Shown: one piece after another, positions 1 to 7,333 of the stretch
Layout of the letters: every line of letters starts with the position of its first letter
Numbering within the stretch: the stretch's first letter is position 1
NCBI GenBank assembly: GCA_028290165.1
Contig: JAQGKJ010000021.1
Location: 1-14,712 of the forward strand
Direction of reading: 5' to 3'
Length of the DNA stretch: 14,712 nucleotides
Source of the DNA: Bradyrhizobium sp.
Lineage (GTDB): Bacteria > Pseudomonadota > Alphaproteobacteria > Rhizobiales > Xanthobacteraceae
The notes under the pieces: model-generated
Told to the model about the DNA's origin: nothing
Databases searched by the model: none
The model's input: only the letters and a program-made list of their open reading frames with translations
Made by a program: the position numbers and the translations under genes

Positions 1-976
1 GCGCCATCTCCCCACCGCGGTGCTGCTGCAGGAGGACTCCGATCTGGCGCGCTCGATCCTGAAAGCGCTGGAGAACACCGCCTATTTCCACTTCACCCGC
101 GAAGTGCACGATGTCGCCGAGTTCGACAACCTGCTGCTGTCGGGCAAGGTGCTGTTCGGCGTGGAAATTCCGCGCGGTTTTGAGCGCGCGGTGCGGCGCG
201 GCGATCATCCGGCGCTGTTGGTCGCGGCCGATGCCACCGATCCGGTCGCGGCAGGCTCCGCGATGTCGGCGCTCGGTGTCGTGGTTCGGACCGCGCTGGA
301 GCACGATCTGTTCGCCGGCGATCCGCCGTCGATGCCGTTCGAGATAAGGGCGCACGCGCGTTACAACCCGGCCGGTTCGTCGCGGCTCAACATCGTGCCC
401 GGCCTGGTCGGCACCATCCTGACCATGACCATGCTGATCTTCACCGCGCTTTCGGTGACGCGCGAAATCGAGCGCGGCACCATGGAAAGCCTGTTGTCGA
501 TGCCGATCAAGCCGGTCGAAGTGATGTTCGGCAAGATCGTGCCTTACGTGCTGGTCGGCTTCATCCAGGCCACCCTGATCGTCGGCATCGGCGTGCTGTT
601 GTTCGGGGTGCCGGTGCAGGGCAGCCTGATCCTGCTGGCGCTGCTGTCGACGCTGTTCATCACCACAAATCTTTCGATCGGCTACACCTTTTCGACCATC
701 GTGCAGAACCAGCTGCAGGCGATGCAACTGTCGATGATGTTCTTCCTGCCGAGCATTCTGTTGTCCGGTTTCATGTTTCCGTTCGCGGGCATGCCGGTCT
801 GGGCGCAATATCTCGGCGAAGGCCTGCCGCTGACGCATTATGTGAGGATCGTCCGCGCCATTATGCTGAAGGGCGCGACGCTGCAGAATCTGCAGTACGA
901 CACGATCGCGCTGTTTGGCCTGATGCTGCTGGCCATGACGATCGCGGTGACACGCTTCCGCCGCACGCTCGATTGA
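1..976 (+). CDS. ABC-2 type transporter permease, 5' end outside window
   Basis: The frame is open from the left edge, reading RHLPTAVLLQEDSD, so the start lies upstream. About 324 codons are visible of a family that usually runs to about 370-380. The visible part begins inside the large extracytoplasmic domain that follows the first TM helix. Around visible residues 133-320 come five or six hydrophobic segments. Between the first two is the family signature TREIERGTMESLLSMPIKP, seen in YhhJ/YbhR-type exporters (ABC2_membrane_3). The protein should form the membrane half of an ATP-driven efflux or export pump at the inner membrane. The ATPase and a periplasmic adaptor gene are expected just upstream, outside the window. 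The stop overlaps the ATG at 976, and the downstream cyclase gene has a strong ribosome binding site at 992-998, so the two are probably co-transcribed. The substrate cannot be inferred. Confidence 0.9.
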   Translation, partial: RHLPTAVLLQEDSDLARSILKALENTAYFHFTREVHDVAEFDNLLLSGKVLFGVEIPRGFERAVRRGDHPALLVAADATDPVAAGSAMSALGVVVRTALEHDLFAGDPPSMPFEIRAHARYNPAGSSRLNIVPGLVGTILTMTMLIFTALSVTREIERGTMESLLSMPIKPVEVMFGKIVPYVLVGFIQATLIVGIGVLLFGVPVQGSLILLALLSTLFITTNLSIGYTFSTIVQNQLQAMQLSMMFFLPSILLSGFMFPFAGMPVWAQYLGEGLPLTHYVRIVRAIMLKGATLQNLQYDTIALFGLMLLAMTIAVTRFRRTLD

Positions 977-1005
977 TGCAGGATAAGCGCCAGGGGGGCA
1001 ACACG

Positions 1006-2316
1006 ATGCTCGGGTTCTGGCGCGACAGGAGTAAACGACCGGCCGCGATGTCGGCCGACTTCGAGCATGCGCTGGCGAGGGAAGTGCTGCGGACCGAGCT
1101 GATCCGGATCAAGGCGCTGATCGCAACCGCGTTGCTCTTCCTCGCCGTGCTGTGGGTTGTTGATCTCATCGCGCCCGAAGGGCTGGACCACATCTGGCGG
1201 GGCCGGTTCCGGCCGGTTTACGTCAGTGTGATCCTGATTCCGTTTATTCTGTTCGAGCTCTGGGTGCACGCCAATATCCGCCGGCATCTGAGGCTTGACC
1301 GCGACGTGCCGGTGCTCCGGCGATATGTTGGCGCGCTGATCGAAACCACATTACCGACCATTGCGCTTGCGGTGCACATCGAAAAGATGGGGCCGGTCGA
1401 GGCGCTCGGCTTCGTGATGCCGCTGGCCTACTTCATCTTCATCATTCTCTCGACGCTGCGGCTCGACCTCTGGCTCTCGACCTTTACCGGCTTTGTGGCG
1501 GCGGCTGAACTGTTTGGCATGGCGATGCTCTATCATCCCGCCGTGACGACCGACCCGCCGCCTGATACCTGGTACCAGGGCGCGCGCAGCCTGATCATCC
1601 TGATCTCCGGCGTTTTGGCGGGCGCGGTCGGCGTGCAGTTGCGCCGTCAATTCGCGGCGAGCATTCAGGCGGCGACCGCGCGCGACCGCGTCACCAATCT
1701 GTTCGGCCAGCACGTGTCGCCGCAGGTCGTGGAGCGGCTGATGGCCGAAGGCGCCAGCACGGCCAGCGATATCCGCAGGGTAGCCGTCATGTTCGTCGAT
1801 TTCCGCAGCTTTACCGCGGGCGCGCGGTCGCGTTCGCCGCAACAGGTGGTCGATCGCCTCGACGGTGCGTTCGCGGTGCTGGTCGATATCCTCGACCGCC
1901 ATGGCGGCATCGTGAACAAGTTCCTGGGCGACGGATTCCTGGCGCTGTTCGGAGCGCCGTTGGCGGCGCCTGAAGCAGCCCATCACGCGGTCGCTGCTGC
2001 GCGCGAGATGCTGGCGGCGATGGAAAGTGTCAACAAGGCCTCCAGCTGGCCGCTGCGCATCGGCATCGGCATACATTTCGGCGAAGTGGTCGCAGGCAAT
2101 ATCGGTTCTCCCCGGCGCAAGGAATATACCGTGATCGGCGACACCGTGAACTTTGCGGCACGGCTGGAGGCGCTCAACAAGGAGTTCGATTCGCAACTCC
2201 TGGTCTCTGCCGCCGTTCGCGATGCGCTTGGCGACGACGGCCGCGATGCGGTATCCCTCGGCGAGGTCGCAATCAGGGGCTATGACCGGCCTATGATGGT
2301 ATGGCACCTGGGGTAG
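1006..2316 (+). CDS. Membrane-bound class III adenylate cyclase
   Basis: Predicted to make cAMP from ATP. Numbering is from the ATG at 1006 (436 aa). I chose it because AGGGGGG at 992-998 sits 7 nt upstream; in-frame TTG (973) and ATG (976) starts lack such a site. The N-terminal half has about six hydrophobic helices (residues ~35-210), then a charged linker and the NLFGQHVSPQVVERL transducer-like segment. The catalytic domain fills ~residues 240-425. Both metal-binding Asp are present (D265 in MFVDFRSF, D309 in KFLGDGF). The purine-specifying pair is K305 and T375 (EYTVIGDT), as in class IIIb adenylate cyclases, and the transition-state pair is N382 and R386. All key residues are intact, so it should be active as a homodimer. 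The TM domain may sense an envelope signal. Guanylate cyclase is less likely given the Lys/Thr pair. Confidence 0.9.
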   Translation: MLGFWRDRSKRPAAMSADFEHALAREVLRTELIRIKALIATALLFLAVLWVVDLIAPEGLDHIWRGRFRPVYVSVILIPFILFELWVHANIRRHLRLDRDVPVLRRYVGALIETTLPTIALAVHIEKMGPVEALGFVMPLAYFIFIILSTLRLDLWLSTFTGFVAAAELFGMAMLYHPAVTTDPPPDTWYQGARSLIILISGVLAGAVGVQLRRQFAASIQAATARDRVTNLFGQHVSPQVVERLMAEGASTASDIRRVAVMFVDFRSFTAGARSRSPQQVVDRLDGAFAVLVDILDRHGGIVNKFLGDGFLALFGAPLAAPEAAHHAVAAAREMLAAMESVNKASSWPLRIGIGIHFGEVVAGNIGSPRRKEYTVIGDTVNFAARLEALNKEFDSQLLVSAAVRDALGDDGRDAVSLGEVAIRGYDRPMMVWHLG

Positions 2317-2334
2317 CAAGCTGGGAGATGATGG

Positions 2335-3246
2335 ATGCAACGGCGCTATATCACGGTGGACGTTTTTACCGACCGCGCCTTCGGCGGCAATCCGCTTGCC
2401 GTGGCGCTCGATGCCGGCGGGCTTTCGACGGCACAGATGCAGGCCATCGCAATCGAGTTCAATTATTCCGAGACCACCTTCGTATTGCCGCCGCGCGATA
2501 GCGCCAACGATGCGCAGGTCCGCATTTTTACCGTGACCAGCGAAATCCCGTTCGCGGGCCATCCCAATGTCGGCACCGCGTTCGTGCTGGCGACGCAGGC
2601 GAAAACGCCGCCCGAGCGGCTGAGGTTCGAGGAAGGCGCGGGTCTGGTGTCCGTCGAAATCCTTAAAGAGGGCGGCCGGGTCGTCGGCGCCGAACTCACC
2701 GCTCCGCAACCCCTCAAGAAGCTGACGCAGTTTGGTGCCGGGCAGACGGCGGCCTGCGCCTCGCTGTCGGCTGCGGATATCCGGACCGACCCGCATCCGC
2801 CCCTGATCGTCTCGGTCGGCATGCCGTTCCTGGTGGCGGAGTTGAATTCGCGCGATGCGCTGCGGCGCGCCAGACCCGACGCTGCGGCATTTGCACAGGC
2901 CTTGCCATGCGATGGCGCCTTTGCGGTCTACCTCTATACGCGCGACGTGCTGCCGGCCGAGGCAAGCGACCTGCAGGCCCGGATGTTTTTTCCGGGATCG
3001 AGCGGGCTTATCGAGGACCCCGCCACCGGCAGCGCTACCGTCGCGGCCGCAGCGCTGCTCGCCGACCTCGCGGGTGAACGCGATGGCGAGTTGAAACTGC
3101 GCGTCGGCCAGGGCGTCGACATGGGGCGGCCGAGCCTGTTGTTGACGCGCGTGCGCAAACAAAACGGCGCCGTGATTTCAGCGCATGTCGGCGGTGGCTG
3201 CGTGCAGATAATGGAGGGAACGTTTCGGCTGGCCGGGGAGGGGTGA
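2335..3246 (+). CDS. PhzF family isomerase/epimerase
   Basis: A 303-aa protein of the usual PhzF length (about 260-300 aa), with the diaminopimelate-epimerase-like fold repeated twice. Diagnostic segments are YITVDVFTDRAFGGNPLAV at residues 5-23, NYSETTF with the catalytic-type Glu at residue 46 (E45 in PhzF of phenazine synthesis), FAGHPNVGTAF, and EDPATGSA in the C-terminal half. The catalytic Glu argues for isomerase-type acid/base chemistry. No other phenazine genes are present, so the substrate is unknown and phenazine synthesis should not be assumed. The start at 2335 is supported by GGGAG at 2323-2327 with a 7-nt gap. The gene begins 18 nt after the cyclase stop, so it is probably the last gene of that transcription unit. 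It converges with the minus-strand gene ending at 3257, with only 10 nt between the two stops. Confidence 0.93.
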   Translation: MQRRYITVDVFTDRAFGGNPLAVALDAGGLSTAQMQAIAIEFNYSETTFVLPPRDSANDAQVRIFTVTSEIPFAGHPNVGTAFVLATQAKTPPERLRFEEGAGLVSVEILKEGGRVVGAELTAPQPLKKLTQFGAGQTAACASLSAADIRTDPHPPLIVSVGMPFLVAELNSRDALRRARPDAAAFAQALPCDGAFAVYLYTRDVLPAEASDLQARMFFPGSSGLIEDPATGSATVAAAALLADLAGERDGELKLRVGQGVDMGRPSLLLTRVRKQNGAVISAHVGGGCVQIMEGTFRLAGEG

Positions 3247-3256
3247 GCCGGGCACT

Positions 3257-3550
3257 TCACTTCGGGTCGGCCGGATTTGGATCCACAATCGTTTTTGACG
3301 AGCCGTCGGGGGCCGCCTGCATGCCCGGGGGCGACTGTCCCTGCGGACTTGCCGCCGGCGTGCCGCCGCTGCCGGTGGTTATCGGGCCAGTCCAGCCCTG
3401 CGGCTGCAACTGCCCCTTATTGTCATCAGGCAGCACGGTGCGTCCCGTGCTGTGCTCCGAATCGCCCGGCTTCTTGTCTTCGGTTTTGGTTTGAGCCAGC
3501 GCCGCGGATGCGCAGACGATTAAACAGAACGCGACGAGGGCAACGCGCAT
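3257..3550 (-). CDS. Small secreted Pro/Gly-rich protein
   Basis: A 97-aa protein of unknown function. It opens with a textbook Sec signal peptide (MRVALVAFCLIVCASAALAQ), with likely cleavage after the ALA at residue 19. The mature part (~78 aa) is hydrophilic, rich in Gly, Pro, Ser and Thr, has no cysteine and is probably disordered. It includes short segments such as GWTGPITTGSGGTP and ends in PNPADPK. Such short, signal-bearing, low-complexity proteins are common in Bradyrhizobiaceae, but I do not recognise this one. The frame is open further upstream, but I chose the ATG at 3550 because GGGAG lies 7 nt before it and the signal peptide begins there. The in-frame ATG at 3556 would add two residues. 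It lies downstream of the DUF488 gene in the same direction, but a palindromic repeat separates them. Confidence 0.7.
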   Translation of the reverse strand: MRVALVAFCLIVCASAALAQTKTEDKKPGDSEHSTGRTVLPDDNKGQLQPQGWTGPITTGSGGTPAASPQGQSPPGMQAAPDGSSKTIVDPNPADPK

Positions 3551-3643
3551 TGGCATTCTCCCGGAAAGGTCAAATATCCAAAGCGATGGCGTTGCATTGG
3601 TTCCGGGGGCGCGGGAAAAAAGGTGGTGCGGAAATTTGAGCTT

Positions 3644-3693
3644 CGTCATTGCGAGAAGCAAAGCGTTGCGCGACCCGTTGGCTCGCAATGACG
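3644..3693. repeat. Palindromic REP-like intergenic repeat
   Basis: Perfect 12-bp inverted arms, CGTCATTGCGAG (3644-3655) and CTCGCAATGACG (3682-3693), flank a 26-nt centre. The element starts 4 nt beyond the stop of the minus-strand DUF488 gene and would form a hairpin in its transcript. The CGTCATT edge matches the ends of the repeats at 13978 and 14332. It resembles dispersed palindromic repeats common in Bradyrhizobium genomes; that comparison is from general knowledge. Confidence 0.75.
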
Positions 3694-3697
3694 GCCT

Positions 3698-4174
3698 TCA
3701 CACCTGCGGCGCGACCAGATTTTCGACCCTCACCCCGTCGCGGTCTTCGATGATCTCCGCGATCCATTGCCGGTGGCAGTGCAGATGGTCGCGCTCGTAG
3801 CAGAGGATGCACACGGGTCCGGATTTCTTCACCAGCGCCGACAGCTCGTCGAGTTCTTCTTTGGCTTGCGGCGTCTTGAGGTGCTTCGAATAGATCCTGT
3901 GCAGCGTGTCGAACTTGCCGCTGCGCGCGGCGTCGCGGCCGTCCTTCGGCGTGCCAAGCCCGCGCATATGCAGATATGAAATGCCGAGTTCGTCGAGGCC
4001 TGCCGCGAGCTGGTTCTTCGAAAACCCCGGACGGCGCGAGGAGGCGACGGCGCGCACGTCCACCAATAGCTTCACTCCGGCACGCTCCAATTCGTCGAGC
4101 ACCGCCTTGGGCGGCGTCTGTTCGTAGCCGATGGTGAAGAGTCTTTTGGCTTTGGGTGCCATGTCTGCGTCCAT
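3698..4174 (-). CDS. DUF488 domain protein
   Basis: A 158-aa protein filled by one DUF488 domain. Signature segments are LFTIGYEQ near the N-terminus, LLVDVRAVASSRRPGF (the conserved DVR segment), YLHMRGLGTPKD and, towards the C-terminus, CILCYERDHLHCHR with conserved Cys and His. The family is widespread and its biochemical role is not established; the Cys/His cluster suggests metal binding or redox chemistry. It is probably cytoplasmic, as no signal peptide or TM segment is seen. The frame stays open up to 4288. The first plausible start is the ATG at 4174 (MDADMAPKAKRL), with an alternative ATG at 4162; neither has a strong ribosome binding site. It diverges from the Bug/TctC gene at 4351, with a shared 176-bp intergenic region. 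Confidence 0.85.
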   Translation of the reverse strand: MDADMAPKAKRLFTIGYEQTPPKAVLDELERAGVKLLVDVRAVASSRRPGFSKNQLAAGLDELGISYLHMRGLGTPKDGRDAARSGKFDTLHRIYSKHLKTPQAKEELDELSALVKKSGPVCILCYERDHLHCHRQWIAEIIEDRDGVRVENLVAPQV

Positions 4175-4269
4175 GCGTCCGGTCGTTCGGAATGTTAAGG
4201 CTACGCCGCCCTTCGTGGGAATTCCATGACCGCCGTGGTTATGCCGGAGGCGGCCTGACCCAACATGCG

Positions 4270-4298
4270 TTGCCGCCACGGGCGGCATGTCGCATAGT
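4270..4298 (+). promoter_or_regulatory. Putative promoter with embedded palindrome (operator candidate)
   Basis: TTGCCG (4270-4275) and CATAGT (4293-4298) have exactly 17 nt between them, resembling a sigma-70 promoter for the gene at 4351. A perfect palindrome, TGCCGCC-ACG-GGCGGCA (4271-4287), covers the -35 box and most of the spacer, where a bound repressor would block polymerase. Both calls rest on visual consensus matching only. Confidence 0.35.
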
Positions 4299-4350
4299 CG
4301 GCCTGCAAAGCGCGCCGGAAGCTAGAGCCGGTCTTGCCCGGGGGAATAGA

Positions 4351-5331
4351 ATGACTGGATTTTGCCGCTCGCTGGCATGGATGGCCGCTGTGCTCGCGCC
4401 TCTCGCGCTCAGTGTCGCATCGGCGCCGGCGCAGATCAAATATCCCGACCATCCCGTGAAGATCATCGTCCCGATCGGTCCCGGCGGCAGCTACGATCTG
4501 GTCGGGCGGCATCTCGCCGACGTGCTTTCGAAGCGCACCGGGCAGGCCTTCTTCGTCGAGAACAAGCCCGGCGCCGGCACCGTGGTGGGCACGCAAGCCG
4601 CGGCCCAAAGCGAGCCGGATGGCTATACGCTGATGGTCGGCGGCCTCTCCAACATGGCCTTCAATTCGGCGCTGTATTCGAAGCTCGGTTACGATCCGCT
4701 GAAAGATTTCGTCCCCGTCGCGCTGGTCTACAGGTTCGGCTATGTCATGGTCGGCCGCAAGGACTTGCCGCAGACCAGGCTTGCGGACATCGTCGCGGCG
4801 GCGAAAGCAGGTCCGGGCTCGATCACGGTTGCGACCGCCGGCGTCGGAACCGGCCAGCAGCTGGTGGCGGCGGCCTTCATGAAGGCCGCGGGCGTAAAAC
4901 TTCTGGAAGTACCCTACAAGGGCTCGCCCCCGGCCTTCACTGACCTATTGGCGGGCCGGATCGATCTGTTCTTCGATTCGATGGCGGCGAGCCTGCCCTA
5001 CGTGCAGTCGGGGCAGGCCAGGGGCATCGCCGTGCTGTCGTCTAAGCGCAATCCGCTGGCGCCCGACGTGCCGACGATGTCGGAGGCCGGCGTGCCGGGC
5101 CTCGACGTCGATTCCTGGCTCGGAATCTTCGTACCCGCCAAGACTCCGCCGGAGATCGTCGCAAGGTTGCGCACCGAACTCCGCGCCTCGTTGCCCGACC
5201 TCAAGGAACGCTTCGAGAAGAGCGGCGGCGAAGTCTGGGATATGCCCGATGACAGGCTCGAGGCTTTCATCGCGGCCGAACACGAGAACTGGACGAAACT
5301 GATCCGCGAGGCCGGCATCAAGCTGAATTGA
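4351..5331 (+). CDS. Bug/TctC-type periplasmic solute-binding protein
   Basis: A 326-aa tripartite tricarboxylate transporter receptor-like protein. The signal peptide spans residues ~1-27 (ends in ASAPA, then QIKYPDHPVKI). The family's first strand-helix motif follows, VPIGPGGSYDLVGRHLADVL, then ENKPGAGTVVGTQAAA, the EPDGYTLMVG segment, PYKGSPPAFTDLLAGRIDLFF and VPTMSEAGVPG. These are the classic Bug elements for binding carboxylates or other small organics in the periplasm. No membrane components (TctA/TctB) are adjacent, so it is an orphan receptor, as is frequent in beta- and alphaproteobacteria. The ligand is unknown. I chose the ATG at 4351 because GGGGG lies about 6 nt before it and the signal peptide starts there. 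It converges with the DUF72 gene, 9 nt apart. Confidence 0.93.
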   Translation: MTGFCRSLAWMAAVLAPLALSVASAPAQIKYPDHPVKIIVPIGPGGSYDLVGRHLADVLSKRTGQAFFVENKPGAGTVVGTQAAAQSEPDGYTLMVGGLSNMAFNSALYSKLGYDPLKDFVPVALVYRFGYVMVGRKDLPQTRLADIVAAAKAGPGSITVATAGVGTGQQLVAAAFMKAAGVKLLEVPYKGSPPAFTDLLAGRIDLFFDSMAASLPYVQSGQARGIAVLSSKRNPLAPDVPTMSEAGVPGLDVDSWLGIFVPAKTPPEIVARLRTELRASLPDLKERFEKSGGEVWDMPDDRLEAFIAAEHENWTKLIREAGIKLN

Positions 5332-5340
5332 AGGGGGCGA

Positions 5341-6189
5341 TTATTTCACCCGCTCGATCAATTCCATTGCGCCGGCGGGAGCGCGCACCTTGCCTTCGTG
5401 AATCACATAGGCGAACACGTCGCGCGGGGCTTTTTTCGCGTTTGCCGGATCGACGCGCGGCAGATCGTCCGGCTCGCCGCCGCCGGCCCACAATTGTAGC
5501 CGTTTCGCCCAGGCGTCGAGCTGTTTTGGCGGATAGCAGGTCTTGATCTCGTCATTGCCCTTCTGCAGCCGCGCATAGACGAAATCGCCGGTCACGTCCG
5601 AGATCGCCGGGTAAGTGCCGTGCTCGGCGAACACGACCGGCGTTTCGAACTTGCGCAGCAGTGCGATGAAATCGGGCACGCAGAAGCTCGGGTGCCGGAC
5701 CTCGACCACATGGCGGAGCGCGCGCCCCTCAAGCTTGCGCGGCAGCAACTCCAGAAACTTGCCGAAGTCGGCTTCGTCGAATTTCTTGGTCGGCGCGAAT
5801 TGCCAGAGCACCGGCCCCAGCCGGTCGCCGAGCTCCAGCACGCCGGTATTATAGAAATACTTGATGGAATCGCCGGCCTCCGCCAGCACCCGGCGGTTGG
5901 TGGCAAAGCGCGGGCCCTTCACCGAGAAGACAAAACCGTCCGGCACCTCGCGCGCCCATTTGCGAAAACTCTCCGGCTTCTGCGAGCCGTAATAAGTGCC
6001 GTTGATCTCGATCGAGGTAAGTTTTGAAGCCGCGTATTCCAGCTCCTTCGCCTGCGTCAGTTTTTCCGGATAAAACACCCCGCGCCACGGCGCAAAGGTC
6101 CAGCCGCCGACGCCGATATAGATATGGCCTGAAGTTTTCGAGGCGGCCTTTGAATCGGCCTTTGAGATCGTCTTCGGGGTCTTGCTCAC
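5341..6189 (-). CDS. DUF72 (YecE-like) protein
   Basis: About 282 aa, belonging to the DUF72 family with a TIM-barrel-like fold. Visible hallmarks are IYIGVGGWTFAPWRGVFYP at the start of the domain, SIEINGTYYGSQKPE, FVFSVKGPRF, GPVLWQFAPT, the conserved VVEVRHPSF and FVYARLQ near the end. It is probably cytoplasmic, and the molecular function of the family is not established. The start is uncertain. I prefer the GTG at 6189 because GAGAG lies 7 nt upstream, giving a short Lys/Ser-rich tail (SKTPKTISKADSKAASKTSG) before the domain. A TTG at 6228 would add 13 residues and has no good ribosome binding site. It diverges from the small secreted protein gene at 6334. Confidence 0.87.
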   Translation of the reverse strand: MSKTPKTISKADSKAASKTSGHIYIGVGGWTFAPWRGVFYPEKLTQAKELEYAASKLTSIEINGTYYGSQKPESFRKWAREVPDGFVFSVKGPRFATNRRVLAEAGDSIKYFYNTGVLELGDRLGPVLWQFAPTKKFDEADFGKFLELLPRKLEGRALRHVVEVRHPSFCVPDFIALLRKFETPVVFAEHGTYPAISDVTGDFVYARLQKGNDEIKTCYPPKQLDAWAKRLQLWAGGGEPDDLPRVDPANAKKAPRDVFAYVIHEGKVRAPAGAMELIERVK

Positions 6190-6282
6190 TTGCGTACTCT
6201 CGTCGCGAACGGAACTTGGTCGGCCCAAGCCTAGTCAAATCAATCGTGATTGGCCAGTTCACTCGAAACCGTGCGCCCGCGC

Positions 6283-6311
6283 TTAACCAGGCCGGGCCTT
6301 CACGCTAGGAT
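6283..6311 (+). promoter_or_regulatory. Weak candidate promoter
   Basis: TTAACC (6283-6288) and TAGGAT (6306-6311) are separated by 17 nt, 22 nt ahead of the start at 6334. The -35 match is poor, so this is tentative. A small palindrome, CAATCGTGATTG, lies at 6241-6252 in the same divergent region. Confidence 0.25.
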
Positions 6312-6333
6312 CGGGCAAAAAAAGGAGAACAGG

Positions 6334-6690
6334 ATGCGGGCGATGTTTCTGGCGGTTATCGCGATGTTGCCTTCTGTTGCCATCGCCGGCGAGATCGAAG
6401 AAGCGCATCGGGACGCGGTGGCGGGACGCGACTCCTACTGGAATTGCCTCGCTCAGGAATATCAGCGCGACAGCAACAGGGGCATGTCGGGGCAGGATTT
6501 CACCTCGCTCATCGCCAGCGCCTGTCCTTCCGAGCGGCAGAATTTTCGGGTGAGGCTGGTGGATTACCTGTCGTTGCAATTCCCGGGCGACGATGCGGGA
6601 GCGCATATCACCACCGCCAACAACGCCATCGCATCGGCCCAGAACGACGTCGTGACCGCATTCGTCAGGCACAAGGCGGCGGCGAAATAG
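6334..6690 (+). CDS. Small periplasmic protein, unknown function
   Basis: A 118-aa protein with a signal peptide at residues 1-18 (MRAMFLAVIAMLPSVAIA, cleavage before GEIEEAH). The mature ~100 residues look helical and contain exactly two cysteines, C38 (SYWNCLAQEY) and C64 (SACPSER), which could form a disulfide in the periplasm. I do not recognise the family. The start is well supported: AGGAG at 6323-6327 lies 6 nt before the ATG. No partner gene is evident, since the next small gene begins 222 nt downstream. The frame is also open upstream to 6250, but that extension removes the signal peptide from the N-terminus and lacks a ribosome binding site. Confidence 0.72.
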   Translation: MRAMFLAVIAMLPSVAIAGEIEEAHRDAVAGRDSYWNCLAQEYQRDSNRGMSGQDFTSLIASACPSERQNFRVRLVDYLSLQFPGDDAGAHITTANNAIASAQNDVVTAFVRHKAAAK

Positions 6691-6852
6691 CGATCGAGTC
6701 AGGATAGGAAATGCCGCGCCTACCCCGGATCGCGCAGAGGCCCAACATCCCTGAGACTGTGGCGATGAAGGCCGGGGACATTGGCGAGGTTCAATTTTGT
6801 CTTCGCATCTCGGCACAGTCTGATTAAGGTCGGCTGAACCGGATACCGCTTA

Positions 6853-6865
6853 CGCAAATTTTGCG
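6853..6865. promoter_or_regulatory. Short perfect palindrome, possible operator
   Basis: CGCAAATTTTGCG is a perfect 13-nt palindrome (6-bp arms around one base) about 50 nt ahead of the small gene at 6912. It lies between a TTACGC and a TGGTAT that could act as weak -35 and -10 boxes (18-nt spacing). It could be an operator, but nothing else supports this. Confidence 0.25.
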
Positions 6866-6911
6866 ATTATCCGTGGTATGAGTTCTTGGGAGGCGACCGG
6901 GGAATATCGAG

Positions 6912-7100
6912 ATGGACTCGGAAAAAGTAGCAGGCATTTTGGCTGCAATTGTTGCGTCGATCGTACTGGTGATCGCGTTCGCGTATGGACCGATCGGACA
7001 AATCGGCAAACCCCAAACACAGGTGCAAAAGACGGAAGCGCCGAAGGCGCCGGCTGCGCCGCCGGTGAGGGGGCCGGTGATCCGAGAGGTGCCGCAATAA
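6912..7100 (+). CDS. Small single-pass membrane protein, hypothetical
   Basis: A 62-aa frame with one clear TM helix (residues ~7-26, VAGILAAIVASIVLVIAFAY) after a short charged N-terminus (MDSEK). A Lys/Pro/Ala-rich tail follows (QKTEAPKAPAAPPVRGP) and ends in REVPQ. By charge the tail could face either side. A GGGGA stretch about 9 nt upstream is a passable ribosome binding site. The protein is too short for its family to be recognised. The well-formed TM-plus-tail architecture argues that it is real, but it could be a chance frame in GC-rich DNA. Confidence 0.5.
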   Translation: MDSEKVAGILAAIVASIVLVIAFAYGPIGQIGKPQTQVQKTEAPKAPAAPPVRGPVIREVPQ

Positions 7101-7245
7101 GCCGCTTTGTGTGGGGGCAAGAAAGCGCGCCCTTGCGGAACACCCCGATCATCCCTATTTTGCACTCAACGGCGACGTTGATGCTTGATAGCTCCGGCGC
7201 TGGGACGACCACTGAATAGCTCGGCTGCGCCGGATGTGGGCACCG

Positions 7246-7273
7246 GGTTTGCGCACCAGAATACGCGCAAACC
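7246..7273. promoter_or_regulatory. 9-bp inverted repeat upstream of the glycosylation operon
   Basis: GGTTTGCGC (7246-7254) and GCGCAAACC (7265-7273) are perfect inverted arms around 10 nt. The site lies 24 nt ahead of the putative -35 box, in the position of an activator or repressor site. It has no T-run, so it is not an obvious terminator. Confidence 0.4.
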
Positions 7274-7296
7274 AATGGTGTTTTCGGAACTGCGCC

Positions 7297-7325
7297 TTGG
7301 CTTCCCCTGAGCCTGCAGCTATACG
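7297..7325 (+). promoter_or_regulatory. Putative sigma-70 promoter for the glycosylation operon
   Basis: TTGGCT (7297-7302) and TATACG (7320-7325) are separated by exactly 17 nt. The ATG follows the -10 box by only 8 nt, so transcription would begin at or next to the start codon. The absence of a ribosome binding site there fits a leaderless or near-leaderless mRNA. Confidence 0.4.
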
Positions 7326-7333
7326 CTGGCGGC

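Noticed and set aside
1351..3162. A 603-codon open frame on the minus strand
   Set aside because: It lies antisense to the cyclase and PhzF genes, crosses both, and its translation is rich in Arg, His and Gln with no recognisable domain. This is the usual shadow of high-GC coding DNA.
2335..3246. PhzF as evidence for a phenazine cluster
   Set aside because: No other phenazine genes are present. PhzF-like isomerases are widespread and mostly of unknown substrate.
6283..6816. A 177-codon minus-strand open frame over the small periplasmic gene
   Set aside because: The plus frame has a strong ribosome binding site and a signal peptide. The antisense frame is Arg/Pro-rich and featureless.
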